Assembly (NCBI RefSeq): GCF_004127445.1
Contig: NZ_QEXM01000010.1
Span: 27,958 to 91,957, forward strand
From: Streptomyces alfalfae
GTDB taxonomy: Bacteria; Actinomycetota; Actinomycetes; Streptomycetales; Streptomycetaceae
Length of the DNA: 64,000 nt
Direction: 5' to 3'
In this document: one piece after another, positions 27,501 through 34,768 of the stretch
Numbering within the stretch: the stretch's first letter is position 1
Layout of the letters: every line of letters begins with the position of its first letter
Notes under the pieces: generated by a model
What the model was told of the DNA's origin: nothing
The model's input: only the letters and a program-made list of their open reading frames with translations
The model's database searches: none
Program-made: the position numbers and the translations under genes

Positions 27501-27556
27501 CGCTCGTCGAGGACGCGCTTGAGGCGGGCTTCGACGAGGGTGCGGTCGTCATGCAT
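24539..27556 (-). CDS. Alpha-mannosidase, GH38
   Basis: A 1005-residue hydrolase releasing mannose from alpha-linked oligosaccharides. An N-terminal domain (1-255) has WFRVTGTVPKEWAGK. The GH38 catalytic domain contains VGHAHIDSAWLWPLRET (zinc ligands), a SQAQQWAWIKEHRPE block, GGMWVESDTNMPGSEA (nucleophile Asp), WLPDTFGFAAGLPQI and LLHQFHDILPGSSIAWVH. A beta-sandwich C-terminal domain follows. The length and motifs match full-length bacterial GH38 enzymes of the YbgG type. There is no signal peptide, so it acts in the cytoplasm on imported sugar. The ATG follows AGGAG. It is the last gene of the mannosidase/ABC operon, 88 bp after the GH-A-clan gene. Confidence 0.95.
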   Translation of the reverse strand: MHDDRTLVEARLKRVLDERIRPAVHPASVPLDVAVWNAPGEPVPVAEGLAAEPVATRVGERWGAPWGTSWFRVTGTVPKEWAGKTVEAILDLGFDENMPGFQCEGLVYRPDGTPVKGLNPRNQWVRVAAPAEGGEEVRLHIEAASNPVILDYHPFLPTRLGDKETAGSEPQYTLERMDLAVFDETVWQLVIDLEVLGELMQELPEDSGRRYAIVRAVGRALDAVDLQDVNGSAAAARAALEDVLSTPAEPSAHRISAVGHAHIDSAWLWPLRETVRKVARTTSNMTALIEDEPDFVFAMSQAQQWAWIKEHRPEVWAKVKKAVADGRFVPAGGMWVESDTNMPGSEAMARQFVHGKRFFLDEFGVENDEAWLPDTFGFAAGLPQIIKAAGSKWLLTQKISWSQTNRFPHHTFNWEGIDGTRIFTHFPPVDTYNCSMKGSEIAHAAKNFKDKGVARHSLAPTGWGDGGGGTTREMIAKAARMRDLEGSATVRWETPAEFFEKAEAEYPNAPVWVGELYLELHRATLTSQAGTKQGNRRSEHLLREAELWAATAAVRCEEFSYPYEQLDRIWKTVLLHQFHDILPGSSIAWVHREARATYAALAQELTGIIDGAQRALAGEGTTELVFNATPHSRGGVPAGGAGRVTVDGRTAIASRAQGGFVLDNGLLRVEIDGRGLVVSAYDLVADRETVAPGGAANLPQIHADFPNMWDAWDVDEFYRNTVTDLTDADEVVAGEGGSVRVVRTFGDSRLTQVLTLAPGGRRLDIDTEVDWHETEKFLKLAFPLDIHAERYASETQYGHFYRATHTNTSWEAAKFEACNHRFVHVEEPGWGVALVNDSTYGHDVTRTVRAEDAGTTTTVRVSLLRAPRFPDPETDQGVHRFRHALAPGAAIGDAVREGYRVNLPERCLTGGSEVAPLVTVDNDAVVVTAVKLADDGSGDVVVRFHEAHGGRARATLTTGFTAASVSVTDLLERPLADTAAPELSGGAVAVRLRPFELVTLRFSRG

Positions 27557-27644
27557 GAGGGTTCTCCTGGGGGCGTGGCAGGGTCGGGCCTGTCCGGTGG
27601 TCGAGGACGAGCGCGAAAGCGCGGTCTACGGGGGTCGTGCCGGC

Positions 27645-29000
27645 CTAGCGGACCTCCTCCGGACGAACGACGGACGTGATGCCCCGCGCGGCGAGGTACC
27701 CGGTGTCCGCCACGCGTCCGGCAAGGACCACCGCGGGCCGCACGCCGTCCGCCACCAGGCGAGCGAACGCCTCGAACACCGCTCCCCCGGGCGCGCACGC
27801 GGACCGCCGCTCCACGGCGTCGTCCGCGACGACCGCGGTGGTCCGGGGCGCCGGATCGTGCGTTCGGCCCCGCCACTCCTTGGCGACGCGGGCGATGGCG
27901 GAGCCCGCGGGCTTGACCCGCCCGTCGTTGGTCAGCAGCCCGAGGCTGTACTCCAGTTCGGGGAAGTCCGCGAGGTCGCGCGACACGTCGTGGGAGCACC
28001 ACCACGTCACGCCCCACAGGTCCTGGCAGTCGAGTGCTGCGGCGATCGTCTCCTCGGTGAAGGCGGCGGCGTGCTCGGCGGGGATCAGCGGGGCGGGGGC
28101 GCCGACCTCCTGGAGCCAGACGGGGCGGCGCGGGTCGTCCGCCCAGGCCTTGGACAGCTCGATCAGGTACGCCGCGTGCGTGCGGGTGGCCGCGCCCGTG
28201 CGGCCGTGCCGCTGTGCCGTGCCGTTGAACACCCAGGAGTGCACGGCGGTGACCGCGCCGAGCCGGGCGGCCTGCGCGGGCGTGAAGGGCTGGTCGTCCT
28301 GGTACCAGGCGGCGTCGTACTCGGCGTGCAGATGCAGCTTGCCGGGGGCGCCCTCCTCGCAGGCGGCGAGGACGGTGCGCAGCCAGGCGTCGGCCTGCTC
28401 CGGGGTGATGCGGTCGGGGTCGGGGTGGGGCCCGGCGGAGAACTGGTTGACCTCGTTGCCGATGGTCATGCCGATGAAGTTGGGCCGGTCGGCGAGCGCG
28501 GCGGCGAGCGTCCGCAGGTACGCGGCCTGCCCCGCCACCACGTCGGGGTCGGTGAAGATGTTCCGCCGGTGCCAGGTCTGCGTCCACGCGGGCAGGAAGT
28601 CGAAGCTGGACAGGTGTCCCTGGAGGCCGTCGACGTTGACGTCGAGACCGCGCTCGGCGGCGGCGTCGGCGAGCCGGACGAGCTGCTCGACGGCGCGCGG
28701 GCGGATCAGGGTGCGGTTGGGCTGGAAGTACGGCCAGATCGGGAAGACCCGCACGTGGTCGAGGCCGAGGGCGGCCACCGCGTCGAGGTCGGCGCGCACG
28801 GCGTCGATGTCGAAGTCGAGCCAGTGGTGGAACCACCCCTGGGAGGGCGTGTAGTTGGCGCCGAATCGCGGCGTCCTTGCAGGGGGTGCGGAAGGCGGTG
28901 CGGAAGGCAAGGCGAGTCCTGGTTTTGGGGGGGGAGGTGTGGCGTGGGGCGGCCCCGGCGAGCGGCGGCGGTCAGCCCTTGACGGCGCCCTCGCCGACAC
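27645..29000 (-). CDS. GH-A-clan glycoside hydrolase (endo-beta-mannanase-like, GH5-type)
   Basis: Up to 451 residues. The conserved barrel starts at RFGANYTPSQGWFHHWLDFD and contains VDGLQGHLSSFDFLPAW and the acid/base Glu in IGMTIGNEVNQF. It also has HLHAEYDAAWYQDDQ, the likely nucleophile Glu in VWLQEVGAPAP, and GVTWWCSHDVSRDL. This is the COG3934 endo-1,4-beta-mannosidase type. The listed GTG at 29000 overlaps the permease stop by 29 bp and adds a Pro/Arg-rich leader; an in-frame TTG near 28911 after AGGA is an alternative. No signal peptide is seen, so it is probably intracellular and acts on imported mannosides. The exact linkage cannot be told. Confidence 0.8.
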   Translation of the reverse strand: MSARAPSRADRRRSPGPPHATPPPPKPGLALPSAPPSAPPARTPRFGANYTPSQGWFHHWLDFDIDAVRADLDAVAALGLDHVRVFPIWPYFQPNRTLIRPRAVEQLVRLADAAAERGLDVNVDGLQGHLSSFDFLPAWTQTWHRRNIFTDPDVVAGQAAYLRTLAAALADRPNFIGMTIGNEVNQFSAGPHPDPDRITPEQADAWLRTVLAACEEGAPGKLHLHAEYDAAWYQDDQPFTPAQAARLGAVTAVHSWVFNGTAQRHGRTGAATRTHAAYLIELSKAWADDPRRPVWLQEVGAPAPLIPAEHAAAFTEETIAAALDCQDLWGVTWWCSHDVSRDLADFPELEYSLGLLTNDGRVKPAGSAIARVAKEWRGRTHDPAPRTTAVVADDAVERRSACAPGGAVFEAFARLVADGVRPAVVLAGRVADTGYLAARGITSVVRPEEVR

Positions 29001-29895
29001 CGCGGAAGAAGTACCGCTGGAGGCAGGCGAAGAGCACGATCAGCGGAAGCACGGCGATGACCGTGCCCGCGGCGACGAGGCGTTCGTCGTTGGCGAAGGT
29101 GCCGTGGAGGTAGTTCAGGCCGATGGTGAGCGTGAACCGCTCCGGGTCGCTGAGCACGATCAGCGGCCAGAGGAAGTCGTCCCAGGCGCCCATGAAGGCG
29201 AAGATGGCGACGACCGCGAGGGTGCCCTTGACGGCGGGCAGCGAGATCCGCAGGAACCGCTGCCAGACGTTCGCGCCGTCCACGAAGGCGGCTTCCTCGA
29301 TCTCGTAGGGCACGTTGAGGAAGGCGTTGCGCATCAGCAGGACGTTGAGCGCGGAGACGCAGCCGGGCAGCAGCACCCCGATGAGGGTGTTGTTCAGGCC
29401 CAGCTCCCGCATGGTCGTGAACTGGGCGATGATGATGCCCTCGACGGGCACCAGCATGGCCAGGACGAAGACGACGGTGGCCGCCTTGCGGCCGCGGTAG
29501 CGCAGCCGCGCCAGGGCGTAGCCGGCGAGGGTGGCGCCGACGCAGTTGGTGACGACGTTGGCGGCGGCGACCTTCAGCGAGTTGAGCGCGTAGTCCCACA
29601 CGGGGATGGTGTCGGCGACCCGCTCGTAGTTGTGGAAGGTCGGGTCGGAGGGCAGGAACGTGGGCGGTGAGCTGAAGATGTCCTCGTGCGGGCCCTTCAG
29701 CGAGGTGGAGAGCTGCCAGAGGAAGGGGCCGATCATCAGGGCGAGGACGGCGAGCAGCAGCCCGTAGCGCAGGACGATCTCCCATACGGGCATCCGGCGG
29801 CCGTTCTCGTCGGTGATGCGCCGGCGGCGGGGCTTCGGCGCGGGACGCGCCCCGCGTCCGGCGGCCGTCGCGGGGATCTTCTCGGTGGTGCTCAC
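28972..29895 (-). CDS. Carbohydrate ABC transporter permease (MalG-like)
   Basis: A 307-residue inner-membrane permease of the CUT1 class. It has a cytoplasmic N-terminus, six membrane helices and the EAA loop EIEEAAFVDGANVWQRFLRI near the C-terminus that contacts the ATPase. The start is GTG at 29895, with GGAGGA upstream. It overlaps the stop of the preceding permease gene by 4 bp (GTGA), so translation is coupled. No ATPase gene is encoded in this operon. In Streptomyces a shared ATPase such as MsiK commonly serves CUT1 permeases, which is the likely solution here. Confidence 0.93.
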   Translation of the reverse strand: MSTTEKIPATAAGRGARPAPKPRRRRITDENGRRMPVWEIVLRYGLLLAVLALMIGPFLWQLSTSLKGPHEDIFSSPPTFLPSDPTFHNYERVADTIPVWDYALNSLKVAAANVVTNCVGATLAGYALARLRYRGRKAATVVFVLAMLVPVEGIIIAQFTTMRELGLNNTLIGVLLPGCVSALNVLLMRNAFLNVPYEIEEAAFVDGANVWQRFLRISLPAVKGTLAVVAIFAFMGAWDDFLWPLIVLSDPERFTLTIGLNYLHGTFANDERLVAAGTVIAVLPLIVLFACLQRYFFRGVGEGAVKG

Positions 29896-30857
29896 GCGTC
29901 CTCCTTCCGGTCGGCCCGCAGCACGAGCAGCATGAGCGTGACGGTGACGACGAAGACGACGACCGAGATGGCCGAGGCGTAGCCGACGCGTCCGGTCAGT
30001 CCGGTGCCGACGCGCTGCACCAGCATCACCAGCGTGGTGTCCTCGCCCGCGGGCCCGCCGGTGGGGCCCGCCATCAGATAGACCTCGGAGAACACCTTGA
30101 AGGCGGCGACCGAGGAGAGCGCGCCCACGAGGACCATGGTGGAGCGCACGGCGGGCACGGTGACGGTGAGGAAGCGGCGCACCGCTCCCGCCCCGTCGAC
30201 CGCCGCCGCCTCGTGCAGTTCGCGCGGCACGTTGGCCAGCGCCGCCAGGTAAATGATCATGTAGTAGCCGAGGCCCTTCCAGACCGTGACGGCCATGGCG
30301 CTGAACAGCAGGAGCCACTGGTCGCTGAGGAAGCCGACCTTGCCGGCGCCCACCGCTTCGAGGACGGCGTTGACCAGGCCGCGCTCGTCCAGCATCCACA
30401 CCCAGATCAGTCCGACGACGACGATCGAGGCGACCACGGGGGTGTAGAAGGCGGACCGGAAGAAGGTGATGCCGGGGATGTGCTTCTGGACGAGCATGGC
30501 GAGCAGCAGGGGCAGCAGCACCAGCGCGGGGACGACCACGAGGACGTACAGCGTGCTGTTGCGCAGCCCGATCCAGAACATGTCGTCGTGCAGCAGCTCC
30601 GAGAAGTTGGCGAGGCCCACGTACTCGCCGGGCATCAGCGTCCGCTTGTCGGTGAAGGCGTTGTTGAGGGTGCTGAGGAACGGATAGAGGATGAAGACGG
30701 CGACGATCACCAGCCCGGGGGCGGCGAACAGCCAGGGGCTGGTGGGCAGTTGTCGCCGGATCCTGGCGGGCCCGCGGGGCGCGGGCCCGTCGCCCCGCCC
30801 CGCGGCGACGCGGCTCGCGTCCGTGATCGGGGCCTCGGTGGCAGTACGCGTCTTCAT
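29892..30857 (-). CDS. Carbohydrate ABC transporter permease (MalF-like)
   Basis: A 321-residue CUT1 permease with six membrane helices. Family landmarks are PWLFAAPGLVIVAVFILYP, the FRSAFYTPVVASIV segment and the EAA loop VPRELHEAAAVDGAGAVRRF. The start ATG at 30857 is preferred over GTG at 30887 because AGGGAAC lies at a better distance. It follows the binding-protein gene by 41 bp and is translationally coupled to the second permease. With it, it forms the membrane channel for the sugar captured by the lipoprotein at 30899-32197. Confidence 0.93.
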   Translation of the reverse strand: MKTRTATEAPITDASRVAAGRGDGPAPRGPARIRRQLPTSPWLFAAPGLVIVAVFILYPFLSTLNNAFTDKRTLMPGEYVGLANFSELLHDDMFWIGLRNSTLYVLVVVPALVLLPLLLAMLVQKHIPGITFFRSAFYTPVVASIVVVGLIWVWMLDERGLVNAVLEAVGAGKVGFLSDQWLLLFSAMAVTVWKGLGYYMIIYLAALANVPRELHEAAAVDGAGAVRRFLTVTVPAVRSTMVLVGALSSVAAFKVFSEVYLMAGPTGGPAGEDTTLVMLVQRVGTGLTGRVGYASAISVVVFVVTVTLMLLVLRADRKEDA

Positions 30858-30898
30858 TGCTGACGTTCCCTGGTCGTGGCTGGGCACGGTGGTGCCGC

Positions 30899-32197
30899 TC
30901 AGCTCTGCCGCAGCAGCCGGTCGCAGCTCTTGACAGCGTTGTCAAGAGCTTCCTCGGGGCTTTCCTTGCCCTGGAGCGCCTTGGCGACGGAGTTGCGCAG
31001 CTCGACCTTCATCTGCTCGCTGAAGAGCACGGGCGTGTAGTTGACCGCGGTCTTGACGGACTTGGCGGCGGCCACCCGTACGCGGGTCTCCTCCTTGCCG
31101 TCCTGCTTCGTGAAGTACGGGTCGTCCAGGGAGCCCTTGGTGCTGGGGAAGATCGCGACCTGCTTGGCGAATGCCATCTGGCGCTGCGCGTCCGTGACGA
31201 AGTGCGCGAAGGCGACGGCGGCCGGCGTCTGCTTGGTGCGGGCGTTCACCATCACGCCCATCACGTACATGTTGTCCTTGCCGGTGCTGCTGATCTGCGG
31301 GGTGATCCCGATGTTCTTGTACAGCTTCGGCGCGTCCTTCTTGAACTTCTCCAGGTCGAGCGCGCTGCCGGGGTTCATCGCGACGGCCTCGGTGAGGAAC
31401 TTCTTGCCCGTCGACTCCGGCGTCGCGGTCAGCGCCTGCCCGTCGAGCGCCTTGGCGTCGTACAGCTTCTTGTACTTCGTCAGGAGCTCGACGCCCTTGG
31501 CGTCGTTGAAGGTGAAGCCGGTGCCCTCCTTGTTCATCAGCGGGACGCCGTAGCGTCCGAAGTCCTCGATGGTGGGGACGTTGGCGAGCGTGGCGATCTT
31601 GCCGTCGCTCTTCTCCGCGAGCTGGAGCGCCTGGTCGAAGAGCTGGTCGTAGGTCTTCGGGGGCGTGTTCTCGTCGAGGCCCGCGTCCTTGAAGAGGCGC
31701 TTGTTGTAGAACAGCGGCCCGGTGTTCAGGTACCAGGGGAAGGCGTACGTGCCCTCCGTGCCCGGTATCTGGTGGCTCTTCCAGGCGCCGGGGAGGTACT
31801 CCTTCTCGTACTTCCCCGCGGCCTTGTCGAGGTCGAGCGCGAGGCCCGCCTTGGCCAGCGGGGCGACGAGGTCGGGCGAGACGTTCACGACGTCGGGCAG
31901 CGTGCCCGCGGCGGCGTCGGCGCTGATCTTGTCGGCGTAGCCCTCGCCGGGCTGGTCGACCCACTTCACCTCGGTGCCGGGGTACTTCTTCTCGAAGTCG
32001 GCGACCAGGCCCTCGAAGTAATCCTTGAAGTTGGCCTTCAGGTTCCAGGTCTGGAAGGTGATCTTGCCTTCGATCTTCCCCGAGGCGTCGGTCGACCCGC
32101 CGCCGTCGCCTCCGTCGCCACAGGCGCTCAGCGGCAGCAGGACAGCGAGGACGGCGCCCGCGGCGACCGCTCTGCGAGGGATACGGGAGATACGCAC
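30899..32197 (-). CDS. Extracellular sugar-binding lipoprotein (CUT1 ABC transporter)
   Basis: A 432-residue solute-binding protein (family 1). The signal peptide ends in a lipobox LLPLSAC (Cys about 26) followed by a Gly/Asp-rich linker. The mature part has ITFQTWNLKANFKDYFEGL, FEKKYPGTEVKW, LPDVVNVSPDLVAPLA, PWYLNTGPLFYNKRLFKDAG and KKFLTEAVAMNPGSALDL. The start is GTG at 32197 with AAAGGAG about 10 bases upstream. It is the first gene of the mannoside operon and is divergent from the lacI gene. The ligand is probably a mannose-containing oligosaccharide, inferred from the two hydrolases downstream. Confidence 0.93.
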   Translation of the reverse strand: MRISRIPRRAVAAGAVLAVLLPLSACGDGGDGGGSTDASGKIEGKITFQTWNLKANFKDYFEGLVADFEKKYPGTEVKWVDQPGEGYADKISADAAAGTLPDVVNVSPDLVAPLAKAGLALDLDKAAGKYEKEYLPGAWKSHQIPGTEGTYAFPWYLNTGPLFYNKRLFKDAGLDENTPPKTYDQLFDQALQLAEKSDGKIATLANVPTIEDFGRYGVPLMNKEGTGFTFNDAKGVELLTKYKKLYDAKALDGQALTATPESTGKKFLTEAVAMNPGSALDLEKFKKDAPKLYKNIGITPQISSTGKDNMYVMGVMVNARTKQTPAAVAFAHFVTDAQRQMAFAKQVAIFPSTKGSLDDPYFTKQDGKEETRVRVAAAKSVKTAVNYTPVLFSEQMKVELRNSVAKALQGKESPEEALDNAVKSCDRLLRQS

Positions 32198-32400
32198 GGT
32201 GAAACGGCTCCTTTGCTCGGCCCAGCGTGAGACGGCGGTGACTGCGGCCGTCAGAGCCGGGCCACTTTCGCCGAGGCTGACCCTGCATCGCGCGGTGGCG
32301 CAAAGTCAATGGATTGGGGCAAGAAAAATTCCACTTCGCCGCCACGTCCCGTCAACCGGGCAGGTCAGAAGCGCGTGTTGAAGACCTTGCGGCAATCGAC

Positions 32401-32436
32401 TAATGCGCTTTAGAGTCACTGCGCTCAAGCGCATTA
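32401..32436. promoter_or_regulatory. LacI-family operator region
   Basis: TGCGCTcaAGCGCA (32420-32433) is a 14-bp operator-like palindrome with 6-bp arms. A half-conserved copy begins TGCGCT at 32404, with centres 16 bp apart. Viewed as a larger repeat, TAATGCGCTT (32401-32410) pairs with AAGCGCATTA (32427-32436). It lies 30 bp before the lacI start, between divergent transcripts, so autoregulation and control of the mannoside operon are likely. Confidence 0.65.
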
Positions 32437-32465
32437 GTGCGCGGGCATCAGGAAAGGGGCAACGG

Positions 32466-33515
32466 GTGCAAGGCAAGCGGTCACCTGCGCGCAGGCCGAC
32501 CATGAAGGACATCGCGCGCCGCGCGGGGGTGTCCGAGAGCGCCGTCTCCTTCGCGCTCAACGACCGGCCGGGCGTCTCCGACATCACCAGGGACCGCGTC
32601 CGCAGGGTCGCCGAACAGCTGGGCTGGCGGCCGAGCACCGCCGCGCGCGCCCTGTCCGGCGAGGGCTCGGCGACGGTGGGCCTGGTGGTGGCACGCCCGG
32701 CGGCGACGCTGGGCGTCGACTCGTTCTTCCTCCAGCTCATCTCGGGCATCCAGGAGGTGCTCGCCGAGCGGCACCTGGGCCTGCTGTTCCAGGTGGTGGA
32801 GGACGTGACCGCCGAGTGCGCGGTCTACCGGCGCTGGTGGGCCGAGCACCGGGTGGACGGCGTCCTGGTGGTGGACCCGCGCACCGACGACCCGCGGCCC
32901 GCCCTCCTGCACGAGCTGGGCCTGCCCGCGGTGGTCACGGGCGGCGTGCCGGAACCGGACGCCAAGCACCCCTCGCTCTCCACGGTGTGGGCGGACGACG
33001 CGGGCGCGATGGCGTCGGTCGTGGGCCATCTGCACGCGCTCGGGCACCGCCGCATCGTGCATATCGCCGGTCTCGAAGGCCTCGCGCACACCGAGCGCCG
33101 CATGCGCACCCTGCGCGCCGAGGCGGAGAGCCGCGGCCTGTCGGGGGTGCGCTCGGTGACCACCGACTACTCCGACGCGGAGGGCGACGCCGTGACCCGG
33201 CGGGTGCTCACGTCCGCCGAACCGCCGACCGCCCTCGTCTACGACAACGACGTCATGGCGGTGGCGGGCGTCGCCGCCGCGTCCGCCCTCGGCTTCGGCG
33301 TGCCCACGGACGTGTCGGTGGTGGCCTGGGAGGACTCGGCGCTCTGCCGCATGGTGCGCCCCTGGCTCACCGCGCTCTCCCGGGACACGGTGGCGTTCGG
33401 CCGCACCGCCGCCCGCGAACTGCTCGCCCTGCTGGACGACGGGCCCGCGGCGACGGTGCAGGTGCCGCTGCCGCGGCTCATCGAGCGGGAGAGCACGGGG
33501 CCCGTGCGGCGGTAG
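32466..33515 (+). CDS. LacI-family transcriptional regulator of the mannoside operon
   Basis: A 349-residue repressor. The N-terminal helix-turn-helix (about 12-60) reads TMKDIARRAGVSESAVSFAL and NDRPGVSDITRDRVRRVAEQL. A periplasmic-binding-protein-like sugar-sensing domain follows, with VDGVLVVDPRTDDPRPALL, GHRRIVHIAGLEGLAHTERR and PTALVYDNDVMAVAG. It ends IERESTGPVRR. The start is taken as GTG at 32466 after GGAAAGGGG, because the upstream extension to 32403 lies inside the operator. Its position opposite the binding-protein gene and the palindromes at 32401-32436 indicate local control. The inducer is not known. Confidence 0.92.
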   Translation: MQGKRSPARRPTMKDIARRAGVSESAVSFALNDRPGVSDITRDRVRRVAEQLGWRPSTAARALSGEGSATVGLVVARPAATLGVDSFFLQLISGIQEVLAERHLGLLFQVVEDVTAECAVYRRWWAEHRVDGVLVVDPRTDDPRPALLHELGLPAVVTGGVPEPDAKHPSLSTVWADDAGAMASVVGHLHALGHRRIVHIAGLEGLAHTERRMRTLRAEAESRGLSGVRSVTTDYSDAEGDAVTRRVLTSAEPPTALVYDNDVMAVAGVAAASALGFGVPTDVSVVAWEDSALCRMVRPWLTALSRDTVAFGRTAARELLALLDDGPAATVQVPLPRLIERESTGPVRR

Positions 33516-33527
33516 CGGCGACGCGCA

Positions 33528-34445
33528 CTACTCCCCCGTGCCGGCGGGCGGCCCCGGCGGCCACGGCAGCCGCGCGAGGATCGGCAGCAGCGCCTCCTCC
33601 TCGAAGTCGAGGTGCCGGGTCAGCTCCGCGGACATCCGCGCCAGTTCGGTGCGGAAGGCCTCGGGGTCGGCGTCGCCGATGCCGGCGAGGAGCGCGACGA
33701 GACCGCCCTGGACACGGGCCACCTCCCGGTGCTCCTCCGCGAGCCGCTCGAAGGTGTCGCGCAGTTCGGGGTGGTGGCCCGCCATCACGGGGAACAGATG
33801 CGCGTCCTCGCTGGTGTGGTGGAACGCGAGGGCGTCGCAGAAGGCCAGGCAGTGCTGCCGGATCCGCAGCCCGAGGCCCGGCACGGGAGGCGCCTCGGGG
33901 CCCTGGTGCGCGGCGAGCGCGGCGAAGTACGCGTCGGTCTCATCCCGCACGTGCCGCAGCTGGCCGCGCAGCCAGAGGTGCACCTGCGTCATCTTCTCGG
34001 CGAAGTTTCCCGCCTCGGTGGGGATGCCGGCCTCGTGGGCGGGCCGCTCCAGGGCGACGACCGGCAGGAGCCTCGTGGTGCGCTCCTGGTAGTCGGCGTA
34101 GCCGGGCTCGGCGGCCACCACCCGCTCGAAGAGCAGGTCGCGGCGCTCCCCCTCGGCGGGGACGGCGACCGCCTGGAACTCCTCGACGCCCAGTTCGACG
34201 CGCACCGAGGGGTGGGCGAGGACGTTGTGGTACCAGTCGGGGTGGCGCGGGGCTCCGAGGTTGGACCCGACGATCAGCAGCAGGTCACCGTCGCGCACGA
34301 AGCCGAGCGGGGTGGTGTGCTCCTTGCCGGACTTCGCGCCGGTGGTGGTCAGCAGGAGGAGTTCGACGCCCTCGAAGGGGCCGCCGACCTTGCCGCCGTT
34401 GGCGCGGAACTCCTCGACGACGGACTGGTTGAAGGGTGTGGGCAT
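33528..34445 (-). CDS. Fusion of F420/deazaflavin-type nitroreductase domain and hemerythrin domain
   Basis: A 305-residue two-domain protein. Residues 1-145 match the Ddn-type F420-dependent oxidoreductase family (GVELLLLTTTGAKSGKEHTT, PLGFVRDGDLLLIVGSNLG, HPDWYHNVLAHPSVRVELG). Residues about 150-295 form a hemerythrin HHE helical bundle. Its candidate di-iron ligands are HLWLRGQLRHVRDE, LAFHHTSEDAHLFPVM, LAEEHREVARVQGG and RHLDFEEEALLP. The domains are joined without a frameshift. The family couples deazaflavin redox chemistry to an iron or oxygen sensor, but a reaction for this fusion is not established. It is convergent with lacI, 12 bp apart. Confidence 0.88.
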   Translation of the reverse strand: MPTPFNQSVVEEFRANGGKVGGPFEGVELLLLTTTGAKSGKEHTTPLGFVRDGDLLLIVGSNLGAPRHPDWYHNVLAHPSVRVELGVEEFQAVAVPAEGERRDLLFERVVAAEPGYADYQERTTRLLPVVALERPAHEAGIPTEAGNFAEKMTQVHLWLRGQLRHVRDETDAYFAALAAHQGPEAPPVPGLGLRIRQHCLAFCDALAFHHTSEDAHLFPVMAGHHPELRDTFERLAEEHREVARVQGGLVALLAGIGDADPEAFRTELARMSAELTRHLDFEEEALLPILARLPWPPGPPAGTGE

Positions 34446-34768
34446 GACGGTGTCGGTTCTCCGTACGGGGTGCTGGGACCGCGCCGGCGCGCACGGAAAC
34501 GGCGGCGGCGAGCGCGGCGGAAGGTGGAGGGGGTCACGCGGGACGCGTCCGCGCGGCCGGGGCGCGCGAAGGCGCGCTGATCAGGCCGGAGCCCGGGAGG
34601 GTGAACTCACGACGTGTCCATCGGCGTCGTCCTTGAGTGAAGGTGCTCGCCCGGCCGCCGACCTGCCCACTGCTCTTTGGTCGGCGCCACGCGGCACGAG
34701 CACCATTACAGTCACCCGCCCCCACCTCTGTCAACGCGCCCCCGGCCCGGCGCTTCTCGGACCTCCGG
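34446..34768. other. Intergenic region without a supported gene
   Basis: About 320 bp between the hemerythrin-fusion start and the broken fucosidase gene. The candidate frames are shadows with atypical composition. It likely carries the promoter of the fusion gene; no motif was identified. Confidence 0.4.

Noticed and set aside
24527..27679. A 1050-codon open frame on the plus strand opposite the alpha-mannosidase
   Set aside because: It is the antisense of a full-length GH38 gene with all motifs. Long antisense frames are common in very GC-rich DNA, and its composition (His/Arg/Gly/Val-rich) is typical of shadows.
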